Shown here: in pieces, positions 28,232 to 39,544 of the stretch | Position numbering within the stretch: position 1 is the stretch's first letter | Layout of the letters: each line of letters starts with the position of its first letter | NCBI GenBank assembly: GCA_001661245.1 | Contig: KV454017.1 | Location: 124,001 to 188,000, forward strand | Source of the DNA: Pachysolen tannophilus NRRL Y-2460 | Lineage: Eukaryota; Ascomycota; Pichiomycetes; Alaninales; Pachysolenaceae | Direction of reading: 5' to 3' | Length of the DNA: 64,000 nucleotides | Program-made: the position numbers and the translations under genes | Notes under the pieces: model-generated | What the model was told of the DNA's origin: nothing | The model's input: only the letters and a program-made list of their open reading frames with translations | Database searches by the model: none

Positions 28232-29413
28232 ATGCCGGTTTTTAAGAATCTTTTTGTAAAAGACAAGTCTACCAGAGGTGTTATTAAACCTGCGTTCCCC
28301 ATTTATGGTCCGGAACATAGGTCTATTGTAACACCAATGAGAAGACCTTCTAACATTGATGCAGTCTTGGATAAGTACTGGAATGTTTCACATGCTTCGC
28401 AGCAGGAACTAGAAAGTGCAGGTGGTACTACAACTACAACTGGAACTGAGTCTGAGATTGAAACTGCTTCAATTTTAGAAAATTTTAGAAATTATTCCAC
28501 AATTTTCTTTGAAGATGATTCCAATAACGAATCAATGAGTCAAAATTGGAATCAGGATCCACAAACAGAAGATTGGAATTCAATGAATTCAATGAATTCT
28601 GGTACAACTTCCGGTACAAGTTCAAGATTGATTTCAAAAAATGAACCTGTTGAAGAGACAGAACTGGATTTAAGTTCAATTGTGTTTATTGATGGCTCAG
28701 ACGTATTTTGTAGTAATAGTCTGGAAGTGGATACCACCATGTTTGGATTAACAGAACAAGATTATCAGACCACACATGAGGATGTAATCACCGATTCCAC
28801 AATAGATACAGAATATAAAAATGAACATATGAATAAAGAAGAAGATGAAGATGAAGATGAAGAAGAAGAAGAAGAAGAAGAAAATCCAAACAAACCATTA
28901 ATTCCTTTAAACACGAAGTGTTCATTCAAACCAGTTTGTTTTAAATATTCACCAAGAATCTACGAATTGACAAATTTAGAAAATCGAGTATTAAAGATAT
29001 TAGACCAACAATTAAGAATAACTTGTGGTGATGAAATAGTAGATAATTTCCCACGCTACTTACCCGCATACGATGCTTTCTATGATGATTTCCAATACGC
29101 ATTCAACAGTAGTGCATCTAGCTTTTTAAGTAATAATACTTCTTCAAATAGTTCGCATACAATCTCTTCAGGTTCAAGTTCATTATATAATCAATATAGT
29201 ATTGATTACCCCAAGGTACCAACATTTTTTACTCAAACAAGTTATCAACAATTCCAACATAAACTTTTTGTTTGTATTGCAAATATTGAAGAAAATAAGA
29301 GAAGAAGAAGAGCCGTTTGTAATTCCAATATGAAGTATACGCTCAATACTAAAAATAATTGTAACCAGAAAATTACATTTCATTCCATGAAGAATAATAT
29401 TGGTGTTTTTTAA
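28232..29413 (+). CDS. Acidic, mostly disordered protein of unknown function
   Basis: The 393-residue protein begins MPVFKNLFVKDKSTRGVIKPAFPIYG and then PMRRPSNIDAVLDKYWN, both of which look like conserved short motifs. The middle is Ser/Thr/Asn-rich and acidic, with a Glu run (EEDEDEDEEEEEEEENPNK, about residues 200-220). A more ordered C-terminal block (CFKYSPRIYELTNLENRVLKILDQQLRI...RYLPAYDAFYDDFQYAF) is followed by a basic end with KLFVCIANIEENKRRRRAVCN. I do not recognise it. It sits between TIM23 and ACC1. In S. cerevisiae the uncharacterised paralogues YNR014W and YMR206W flank the ACC1/HFA1 neighbourhoods, making them the first candidates to compare. That is a positional guess only. 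Confidence 0.65.
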   Translation: MPVFKNLFVKDKSTRGVIKPAFPIYGPEHRSIVTPMRRPSNIDAVLDKYWNVSHASQQELESAGGTTTTTGTESEIETASILENFRNYSTIFFEDDSNNESMSQNWNQDPQTEDWNSMNSMNSGTTSGTSSRLISKNEPVEETELDLSSIVFIDGSDVFCSNSLEVDTTMFGLTEQDYQTTHEDVITDSTIDTEYKNEHMNKEEDEDEDEEEEEEEENPNKPLIPLNTKCSFKPVCFKYSPRIYELTNLENRVLKILDQQLRITCGDEIVDNFPRYLPAYDAFYDDFQYAFNSSASSFLSNNTSSNSSHTISSGSSSLYNQYSIDYPKVPTFFTQTSYQQFQHKLFVCIANIEENKRRRRAVCNSNMKYTLNTKNNCNQKITFHSMKNNIGVF

Positions 29414-30468
29414 ACACATAAATGCTTTCTTTACCAGGGCAAATAGGCCGAACAAAGTCCAAGTTGACCGGAAAAAAAGTCCAGCTTCTTCTTCCCCTTT
29501 CCGGGCCCGCCTACTATTTTTTTTTTTTTTTTTTTTTAATTTTTTTTTGTTATTTGTTTTGTTTCCCTGCCTTCCCAGTCTTATTGTCGCTTTGCGCGCG
29601 AAATTACTTTACTTGACGTCAATAAAGTTGCATGAAGGTTGGGATATATTTTTGTTGGGATCTTTATTTTCAACAAACAATATTGATTATTTATACACGT
29701 TAAATCAAAATATTAAGCAGTAATAGACAAATTAATACTTTCAAATAGATAAAAATCTGTAATAAACTGTACCTTCAACTCAAATTTTTAACGAATTTTT
29801 TCTTTTTTGTTTTTTTTTTTGTCTTTTTAGATGAGATCAAAAAGCTAGTTATTTATACAAAAGAATTTCCTCAAGTTTGAAGTTTGAAGTTTTAAGAAGA
29901 AGAAGAAGAATTTGAAAAAAAAAAAAAATTGTCCAACCACATATTGTTTTTATTTTCTTTTCTTTCTATTTATCTTTGTTTGTTTTATAGATATAAAATA
30001 GAATTGCGATACCTAATTACTGGATTATTATTATAGTTTGTTTATCTGTCAATTTATTTATATTTTTGTTGTTTTTTTTTTTTTTTTTTTTTTTTTTTTT
30101 GTAACAAGGGAAGAAGAAGAAGAAGAAGAAGACAACAAACAATAAACATTCAAAATTTTAAATATTGACTTGTCTTATTTGTTCAAGGTTTAATAGGTAT
30201 GTATTATAACAGCGGTTAACAATTCCAACATTATATATCAACACTCTTTTTTGGGATAAACTTCTTTTATACTTTTAAATTTTTTTTTTTTTTTTTTTTT
30301 TTTTTTGAGATGTTTTGTATTTTTACCGCCGTTATAAATTAGTGCGAAAAATTATTAAATTTCAACATTTTTTAAATTTTATTAAAAAGGAAAAAATTGG
30401 GTACCACATCAAGAGTGTGATAGCAAAAGAATTTTTTAAAATAAAGCTGTAAAATGCTTTTTTAGTTT
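29414..30468. other. Long spacer upstream of ACC1
   Basis: About 1,055 bases. It holds a GC-richer patch at 29500-29620 with TTTGCGCGCGAAA (29591-29603, containing a CGCGAAA SCB-type core) and several very long poly-T tracts (about 29517-29537, 30068-30100, 30282-30306). An (AAG)n run lies at 30111-30131. It probably contains the ACC1 promoter and a long leader. I see no gene. Confidence 0.5.
30454..30465 (+). other. Three-codon upstream ORF just before the ACC1 long start
   Basis: ATG CTT TTT TAG ends three bases before the ATG at 30469 and is in the same frame. A ribosome finishing it would have little room to reinitiate at 30469 and might favour the downstream ATG at 30730. Whether it lies in the transcript is not known. 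Confidence 0.4.
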
Positions 30469-30689
30469 ATGTTGTATTTGTTGTGTCATGTTTTAAAGTA
30501 TAAAGTAACCGCCACTAACAAACAAGTACAATTTAGCCAATTCTTTAATTTTACAACTAGATATAATATTATTAGCAGTCAAGGCGGTTTCATTTGTAAA
30601 AGATTATTTTCAATAGAAACAGCGCGTAGAGGGAAATATTTTGCTCAAAAATATAATAATAACAAGAAATACCTAAAATATAAATATAA

Positions 30690-30727
<38 letters not shown>

Positions 30728-33700
30728 TCATGTCAGAATTGCATAAAAAAATCCCTTCACATTTCTTTGGTTTAAATTCAGTGGAAATTGCAGAACCTTC
30801 AAAAGTAAAAGATTTTGTGAAAAGTCATGGAGGGCATTCGGTTATATCTTCCATTTTAATTGCAAATAATGGTATTTCTGCTGTAAAAGAAATTCGTTCT
30901 GTTAGAAAATGGGCGTATGAGACTTTTGGAGATGAAAGAGCTATACAATTTGTTGCAATGGCAACACCTGAAGATTTGGAAGGTAATTCAGAATATATTA
31001 GAATGGCCGATCAATATGTTGAAGTACCAGGTGGTACAAATAACAATAATTATGCAAATGTAGATTTAATTGTTGATATTGCTGAAAGAACAAAAGTAGA
31101 TGCTGTATGGGCAGGTTGGGGTCATGCTTCAGAAAATCCAGATTTACCTGAAAAATTGGCTGCTTCACCGAGAAAAGTCATTTTTATTGGTCCACCAGGT
31201 TCTGCAATGAGATCATTGGGTGATAAAATCTCTTCTACAATTGTTGCCCAACATGCAAATGTACCTTGTATTCCATGGTCTGGTTCAGGTGTTGATCAAG
31301 TACAAATTGATCATGAAACAAAATTAGTTTCTGTTGCACCTGAAATTTATGCTAAAGGTTGTTGTACTTCTGCTAAAGATGGTTTAGAAAAGGCCAAAAA
31401 AATTGGATTCCCAGTAATGATTAAAGCTTCTGAAGGTGGTGGTGGTAAAGGTATAAGAAAAGTAGATAATGAAAAAGATTTTGAAGCTTTATATCATCAA
31501 GCTGCAAATGAAATCCCAGGTTCACCAATTTTTATCATGAAACTTGCAGGAAGTGCAAGACATTTAGAAGTTCAATTATTAGCAGATCAATATGGTACAA
31601 ATATTTCATTATTTGGTAGAGATTGTTCTGTTCAAAGAAGACATCAAAAAATTATTGAAGAAGCTCCAGTAACTATTGCTAAACAAAATTCTTTTAGAGC
31701 TATGGAAAAATCTGCTGTAAGATTAGGTGAATTGGTTGGTTATGTTTCTGCAGGTACCGTTGAATATCTTTATTCTCATGATGAAGATAAATTTTATTTC
31801 TTGGAATTAAATCCAAGATTACAAGTGGAACATCCAACTACTGAAATGGTTACAGGTGTTAATTTACCAGCAGCTCAATTACAAATTGCAATGGGTATTC
31901 CAATGCATAGAATTAGAGACATTAGATTATTTTATGGTGTGGATCCACATACTTCCACAGAAATTGATTTTGAATTTGCATCACCAGAATCTTTAAAAAC
32001 ACAAAGAAGACCTGTTCCAAAAGGACATTGTACTGCATGTCGTATCACTTCTGAAGACCCAGGACAAGGTTTTAAACCTTCTGGTGGTTCCATCCAAGAA
32101 TTAAACTTTAGATCATCTTCAAACGTATGGGGTTATTTCTCAGTCAGTAATAAATCATCTATTCATTCTTTTTCAGATTCTCAATTTGGACATATATTTG
32201 CCTTTGGTGAAAATCGTCAAGCTTCAAGAAAACATATGGTTGTTGCTTTGAAAGAATTATCCATTAGAGGTGATTTTAGAACAACTGTCGAATATTTAAT
32301 TAAACTTTTAGAAACACCTGATTTTGAAGATAATACAATTACTACTGGTTGGTTGGATGAATTAATTTCAAAGAAATTAACTGCAGAAAGACCAGATGAA
32401 ACTATTGCCGTTCTTTGTGGTGCAGTAACAAAAGCACATGTTGCATCTGAAGAAGATAGAAATGAATATATTCATTCATTAGAAAAAGGTCAAGTTCCTG
32501 GAAAAGATTTGTTAAAAAGTATATACCCAATTGAATTCATATATGAGGGTAAAAAATATAAATTTACAGCTGCAAAATCTGCAAATGATAGATATACATT
32601 GTTCATTAATGGTTCTAAATGTGATATTAGTGTAAGATCTTTATCAGATGGTGGATTATTATGTGCATTGGGTGGAAGATCTCACTCTATTTATTGGAAG
32701 GATGAAGTTGCAGCAACAAGATTATCAGTTGATGGTAAGACATGTTTGTTGGAAACAGAAAATGATCCTACCCAATTAAGATCACCATCACCAGGTAAAT
32801 TAATCAAATATTTAGTTGATAATGGTGAACACGTTTCGACAGGTCAACCATTTGCTGAAGTTGAAGTAATGAAGATGTGTATGCCTTTAGTCGCTCAGGA
32901 GGACGGTACTATTCAATTACTTAAGCAACCAGGTTCTACAGTTGCTGCTGGTGATATCTTGGCCATATTATCTCTTGATGACCCTTCAAAAGTTAAACAT
33001 GCCTTACCATTTGATGGCTCACTTCCAGAAATGGGATCACCATCAGTTGAAGGCACAAAACCAATTCATAAATTTAAATCATTGTTATCAGTCTTACATA
33101 ATATCTTGGATGGTTTTGATAATCAAGTTGTTATGAATGCTACTTTAAAAAGCTTAATTGGTGTCTTGAGAGATCCAGCTTTACCATATTCAGAATGGGC
33201 TCAACAAATTTCAGCTTTACATTCAAGATTGCCACCTGATTTGGATGCATCACTTGAAAAATTAGTTGAAAGAACCAGAGCTAGAAATGGTGAGTTCCCA
33301 GCTAGACAAATTTTAAAACTTATTGAAAAAGTCGCTAAAGACCCATCAACAGATTCCTTATTCTCTCAAGTTGTTGAACCATTGGTTGCTATTGCAAATA
33401 GTTATATTAATGGTTTGGAATCTCATGAACATAAAGTTTTCAGTGATTTGTTAAATGAATATTACCGTGTTGAAAGCTTATTCTCAGGTCCAAATGTTAG
33501 AGAAGAAGATGTCATATTAAAATTAAGAGATGAAAATAAATCCGATTTGAACATAGTTATTGCTACAGAATTGTCCCATTCAAGAGTTGGTGCAAAAAAT
33601 AATTTAATATTGGCTATTTTGGATATTTATCAACCAATCTGTCAGTCTTCTGCTGAAGCTTCAAATGCTCTACATACTCCATTAAAGCAAATTGTTGATT

Positions 33701-36700
33701 TGGAATCTAGAGCTACAGCTAAAGTAGCATTGAAGGCAAGAGAAATCTTAATTCAATGTGCTTTACCTTCTATTAAAGAGAGATCTGATCAACTTGAACA
33801 TATTTTGAAATCATCTGTTGTTGAGACTCATTATGGTGAAGGAGCAAATGATCATCACAGATTACCACAATTTGATATTCTTAAAGACGTTATCGATTCC
33901 AAGTACATTGTTTTTGATGTTTTGACACAATTCATTGTTCATACAGATCCTTGGGTTGCTGCTGCCGCAGCTGAAGTTTATATTAGAAGAGCTTACAGAG
34001 CTTATTCTATAAATAAATTAATCCATCACACTACAAAAGGTTTACCAATCGTTGAGTGGAAATTCCAATTGCCATTATTGTCAACAGCTGCTTATAATGC
34101 AGTTCCACAGGCTAAGAGTATCTTTGGTAAAGAAATGAATAGAGCTGTTTCAGTCTCAGATTTAAGTTTCTTAATTAGCGAAAGTGACTCACAACCTTTA
34201 AGAACAGGTATTTTTGTTCCAACTGCACATCTTGATGATGTTGATGAACTGTTGGCTAAAGGATTAGAATATCTTCCAAGACGTTCAAATTCAAATGGTC
34301 CAGCTCCTGATAGATCTAATGGTGATCACTCATCGTCTTCGGATGTTTCCACAAATGTAGCTAATGTTTTCATTGGTAACGTGGATGGCTATGACAGTGA
34401 AAATGAAGTTCTTCAAAAATTACATGAAACATTAAGTGATTTCAAGGCTGATTTGAATGCTTGCTCTATCCGTCGTGTTACTTTCTTTTTCAGTGATAGG
34501 CCTGGTTCTTATCCAAAATATTATACATTCAAAGTACCTAATTTTACTGAAGATGAAGTTATTCGTCATATTGAACCGGCTTTGGCTTATCAATTAGAAT
34601 TGGGAAGGTTATCGAATTTCAATATCAGACCAGTCTTTACCGACAACAGAAATATTCATGTTTATGAAGCCATTGGTAAGAATTCTTCTGGTCTTGATAA
34701 AAGATACTTTATTAGAGGTATTATTAGAACTGGTAAAATCAGAGATGATATCACTACATCCAAATATTTGATTTCAGAAGCTAATAGATTGATGTCTGAT
34801 ATTTTGGATGCATTAGAGGTTCTTGACAACACCAATACTGATTTAAATAACATTTTCATTAATTTTGGTGCAGTTTTCAATGTCACTCCAGAAGATGTAG
34901 AAGCAGCTTTTGGTGGTTTCTTGGAAAGATTTGGTAGAAGGTTATGGAGATTGAGAGTAACTGGTGCTGAAATCAGAATTATGTGTACTGATCCAACTAC
35001 CGGTGTTCCTTTCCCACTTCGTGCTTTGATTAACAACGTTTCTGGTTATGTTGTTAAATCTGAAATGTATATGGAAGTTAAAAACGCTCAAGGTGAATGG
35101 ATATTCAAATCCCTTGGAACTCCAGGAGGTATGCATCTTAGACCTATTTCAACTCCATATCCAACTAAGGAATGGTTACAACCTAAACGTTATAAGGCAC
35201 ATCTTATGGGTACTACTTATGTTTACGATTTCCCAGAATTGTTCCGCCAGGCTACAGTTTCACAATGGAAGAAGCATTCCCCTGATGCCAAGATTCCGGA
35301 TGATGTATTTTCTGCCAATGAATTGATAATTGATGATTCTGGTGAATTAACCGAGGTTTCAAGGGAACCAGGTGCTAACAACGTAGGTATGGTTGCATTT
35401 AAAGTAACTGCCAAGACTCCTGAATATCCTCGTGGTCGTCAATTTATTATTGTTTCTAACGATATCACTTATAAGATCGGTTCATTTGGTCCAAAGGAAG
35501 ATGCTTACTTTAACCAAGCTACAGAATTAGCTAGAAAATTAGGAATTCCAAGAATTTATCTTTCTGCTAACTCAGGTGCAAGAATTGGTATTGCAGAAGA
35601 ATTATTACTCTGTTACAACGTTGCTTGGAATGAAGAAGGTAATCCAAACAAAGGTTTCCGTTACTTATATTTGACTCAAGAAAATCTTACCGAGTTAGAA
35701 AAAGCTGGTAAGAGCGGTTCTGTTATTACAGAAAGAGTTGTTGAAGATGGTGAAGAACGTTTTGTTATTAAATCCATCATTGGAGCCGATGAAGGTCTTG
35801 GTGTTGAATGTTTGAGAGGTTCAGGTTTGATTGCAGGTGCCACTTCAAAAGCATACAAAGATATTTTCACTATTACCTTGGTCACTTGTAGATCTGTCGG
35901 TATAGGTGCATATTTGGTTAGGTTGGGTCAAAGAGCTATTCAAGTTGAAGGACAACCAATCATTTTGACAGGTGCTCCAGCTATCAACAAGTTATTAGGT
36001 AGAGAAGTTTACTCTTCTAATTTACAATTAGGTGGCACTCAAATCATGTACCGTAATGGTGTTTCACATTTAACTGCTTCTGATGATTTGGAAGGTGTTG
36101 AAAAAATTATGGATTGGTTGTCGTACATTCCAGCTAAACGTAATATGCCAGTACCTATCTTAGAATCTCCAGAAGATTCTTGGGATAGAGACATTGATTA
36201 CGCACCAACTAAGAATGAACCTTACGATGTTAGATGGATGATTGAAGGTCGTGAGACTGAATCTGGCTTCGAATATGGTATGTTTGATAAAGACAGTTTC
36301 TGTGAGACTTTGTCTGGTTGGGCTAAAGGTGTTGTTGTTGGTAGAGCACGTCTTGGTGGTATTCCAATGGGTGTTATTGCGGTCGAAACAAGAACAGTTG
36401 AAAACTTGTATCCAGCAGATCCAGCAAACCCTGATTCGATTGAAATGATGATTCAAGAAGCTGGTCAAGTTTGGTATCCAAATTCTGCTTTCAAGACTGC
36501 TCAAGCTATTAATGATTTCAATAATGGTGAACAATTACCATTGATGATCTTGGCCAATTGGAGAGGTTTCTCTGGTGGACAAAGAGATATGTACAATGAA
36601 GTTCTCAAATATGGTTCATTTATTGTTGATGCTTTAGTTGGTTTCAAACAACCTATCGTAACATACATTCCTCCTACTGGTGAATTGAGAGGTGGTTCGT

Positions 36701-37407
36701 GGGTTGTTGTCGATCCAACTATTAATGCTGATATGATGGAAATGTATGCTGACGTTGACTCTAGAGCTGGTGTCTTAGAACCAGAAGGTATGGTTGGTAT
36801 CAAATACAGACGCGATAAATTATTAGCAACTATAGAAAGATTAGATAAACCATATGCTACCTTGAAAGCCAAGTTAGCTGAACCTGGTTTACCTTCAGAA
36901 GAACATTCAGAAATTGCCAAACAATTAGCCGCAAGAGAAAGAGCCTTGTTACCAATCTATGCTCAAATATCAGTTCAATTTGCTGATTTACATGATAGAT
37001 CAGGCCGTATGCTTGCTAAAGGTGTCATCAGAAAAGAATTAGAATGGGTTAATGCTCGTCGTTTCTTCTTCTGGCGTCTCCGTCGTAGATTGAACGAAGA
37101 ATATTTGTTCAAGAGAATTGCAGATGAAGCACCAAACTTGACAAGAAAACAACAATCAGAAAAATTCAAACTGTGGTTACCAATTACTCTCGACACAGAT
37201 AACGATAGAGAATTGTCCAATTGGATTGAAGCTAATCATCAAGAATTGAACACCCGCATCAAAGAATTGAAAAAGGAAACTGTTAAGCAAAACCTTGCAA
37301 ATTTGATTAAGACTGATATAAAATATACCGCTGAAGGTTTAGCAACTATTCTTGAGCTTTTACCTCAAAAGGAAAGAGAGATTTTCATTAACTCGCTTAA
37401 AAAATAG
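30469..37407 (+). CDS. ACC1: Acetyl-CoA carboxylase, with an in-frame presequence-like extension
   Basis: This multidomain biotin enzyme makes malonyl-CoA for fatty-acid synthesis. From the ATG at 30730 (MSELHKKIPSHFFGL) it matches cytosolic Acc1 at about 2,225 residues. It has biotin carboxylase (GGGGKGIRKV ATP loop, EVQLLADQYG, NPRLQVEHP) and the biotin-carrier domain (EVEVMKMCMPL, Lys biotinylated). After the central helical region comes carboxyltransferase (SANSGARIGIAEE, GRGETESGFEYG-like motif, RGFSGGQRDM, RGGSWVVVDPTIN). The frame is also open upstream to the ATG at 30469, adding 87 residues rich in Arg/Lys/Ser/aromatics (FTTRYNIISSQ, CKRLFSIETARRGKYFAQ) and then an Asn run. The extension resembles a mitochondrial targeting sequence, like that of Hfa1 in S. 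cerevisiae. Confidence 0.95.
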
Positions 37408-38009
37408 ATGTTTTTTTTTTTTTTCTTCTTCTTCTTTTTTTTTTATTTTTTTTGTTTCTGCCTAAATTACTAATTTTGATTAATTTTTTTTTTTTTTTTT
37501 TTTGATTTCTATATTTCTATATCTCTATATATATAATGATGGTTTTTATTTTGTCCTGTTTTTGTTTCTTGTTCTTGTGTTTTAGTTTTGATTATTGTAA
37601 ATAAATTTATACGTATTTTTGTATTATTTAATTGGAAATTTTTAAAGTTGTTGAAAAATGCTATATGCGGCAGAAACTTGCATAAAATAATAATCAATAA
37701 GCCGCATCCAACGATAAAGTTCTACACAAAAACCATGAACGATTTGTATGTAGATATTTGGATTCTTGCCAACTTTCTCTTTGTAGTGGCATGGCACTGA
37801 GGAGTAGTTGAAATAAGTTTTTAGTATAAAGACTTATTTCTTTAAGAAGGAAGGATTAAGAAAAAACTAGTTGAAAGTGACTATTACATATGGTTGGATA
37901 TCTTGCTAGATAAAGAAAGAAGAAACAATACCTTAGATATTTTGCTATATTTTTTTTTTTCCTAATCTCATTCAATTTTTAGCTATTTATTTCACAGGTA
38001 GAGGAGATC
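37408..38009. other. Spacer between ACC1 and the subtilisin gene
   Basis: About 600 bases: poly-T tracts at the left, then a less biased part (37640-37800). The latter contains a 7-base inverted repeat ATGCGGC (37665-37671) / GCCGCAT (37701-37707). No gene is supported; a 70-codon open stretch there has no recognisable homology. Confidence 0.45.
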
Positions 38010-39292
38010 ATGATGTTATCTGGTTTTGGTATCATTTTAGCTTTTTTCTATATTTTTTCAGTTGTCAATGCACAAAAATATTTTGTCAGATTGAAAACTG
38101 CAAAGACGTTAGATACGTTGTTTAAATTTGATGATATAGCCAAGACCAACAATCATTTGAGAGATTGTGTTCAAAAGAAAATATCATTTGGAGATTTTGA
38201 AGGATTTTCAGGAGATTTTACCAAGGATATTATTCAAAAATTAGAAACTAATCCATTAGTAAGTACTTTATAGTTGTTTTTATTAAAAATTTGAAATTTA
38301 AATATACTAACAGTCTTTTCTTTTCTTTTCTTTTTTCTTTTGTTGTTCAGATTGCAGACATTACACCTGATATTATTGTAAAAGCTTTAGATGATGATGC
38401 AGTAGAAATTGAACCTGAAAATTCATCAAAGGAGGCACCAAGGCATTTGGTTAGACTCTCTCAACAGGAGAAAATTCAAGAAGGACAAGCCATGAAGTAC
38501 CATTATGATCCAGAATTTGAAGGACAAAATGTTAACGCATATGTAATCGACACTGGTGTCTTTGTTGAACATCCGGAATTTGAAGGTAGAGCTTCTGTAG
38601 GAGCAGATTTTACTGGTTCTGGTATTGAGGATGTTCAAGGTCATGGTACACATGTTGCTGGTATCATTGGTTCCAAGACTTTTGGTGTTGCAAAACAGAT
38701 TAATATTGTTGCTGTTAAAGTCTTGGATAATTATGGTACTGGTAGTTTATCTTCAGTTATTGAAGGTTTGGAATACGCTGTTAATCATATGAAAAAAAGT
38801 GGACTTCCAGGTGTTGCTAACCTTTCCTTAGGAGCAATAAAAAATTCAGTTTTAAACAATGCCATTAGTGCAGCTTATGGTGAAGGCTTGATTGTTGTTT
38901 GTGCTGCTGGTAACGCAAATATTAACGCTTGCGAAGACTCTCCTGCAAGCTCACCTTTTTCTATTGCCGTCGGAGCCATCGACGATAGATCAGATAACAT
39001 TGCATCTTTCTCCAATTGGGGTGAATGTGTCAACATTTTTGCCAGCGGTGTCTACGTTGAAAGTTTATACAACAGAAACGTTTACAGAACTGTATTGATG
39101 TCTGGAACTTCAATGTCATCACCTTCAGTCGCAGGTCAAGTTGGAATATTACTCAGTCAAGGTATAGATCCAAAGGAAATTGCTGATACTCTTTACGATT
39201 TAAGTACACAAGATGCAATTCCTTCAAGTGCCATCGATGCAAGAGAGGGAACTCCTAATCGATTAGTTTATAATGGTTACGGCTGGGACTAG
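38010..39292 (+). CDS. RRT12: Subtilisin-like serine protease (RRT12/cerevisin family, S8A)
   Basis: The gene is spliced: exon 1 is 38010-38258 and exon 2 is 38351-39292 (396 residues). It has a signal peptide (MLSGFGIILAFFYIFSVVNA), then an I9 propeptide (KYFVRLKTAKTLDTL...DITPDIIVKAL) that inhibits and folds the enzyme. The proteinase-K-type catalytic domain follows. The catalytic triad is intact: Asp in AYVIDTGV, His in GHGTHVAGIIG and Ser in LMSGTSMSSPSVAG, with the oxyanion Asn in CAAGN. The protein ends soon after the domain, without the long tails of PRB1. S. cerevisiae RRT12 (YCR045C), a sporulation protease, lies beside IMG1, BUD23 and ARE1, whose orthologues are in this window, which favours RRT12 over PRB1 or YSP3. 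Confidence 0.88.
38259..38350 (+). other. Intron of the subtilisin gene
   Basis: The donor is GTAAGT at 38259, a perfect TACTAAC branch point is at 38305-38311 and the acceptor TTCAG ends at 38350. It is phase 0; splicing joins NPL to IADITPD within the propeptide. Confidence 0.93.
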
Positions 39293-39544
39293 ATTATATA
39301 GGTAAATAGAAAACAGCCAGCACTAGTTATTGTTGTTGTCGTCGTCGTTGTTGTCGTCGTTATCTTTTAGCTGAAGTATGTAAAAATTCGTATACATCCT
39401 TACATCTTTAATACCGAAGATGAAGATTGCAGCTTTGACCAAAATATATAATAAATTCTTTAATACTCTTTATTTATTTAATACTTTTAATTTAAAATCG
39501 TCATTTTGAATTCATCAACAAGAAGATTGTCTAGAGACTAGAGA

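Noticed and set aside
30197-30202. GTATGT donor-like site, possible ACC1 leader intron
   Set aside because: No TACTAAC-like branch point before a usable acceptor, and the donors used in this window are GTAAGT.
37588-37800. 70-codon ORF and an ATGCGGC/GCCGCAT inverted repeat, possible small RNA or small protein
   Set aside because: No conserved boxes of C/D or H/ACA snoRNAs could be placed, and the peptide is not recognisable.
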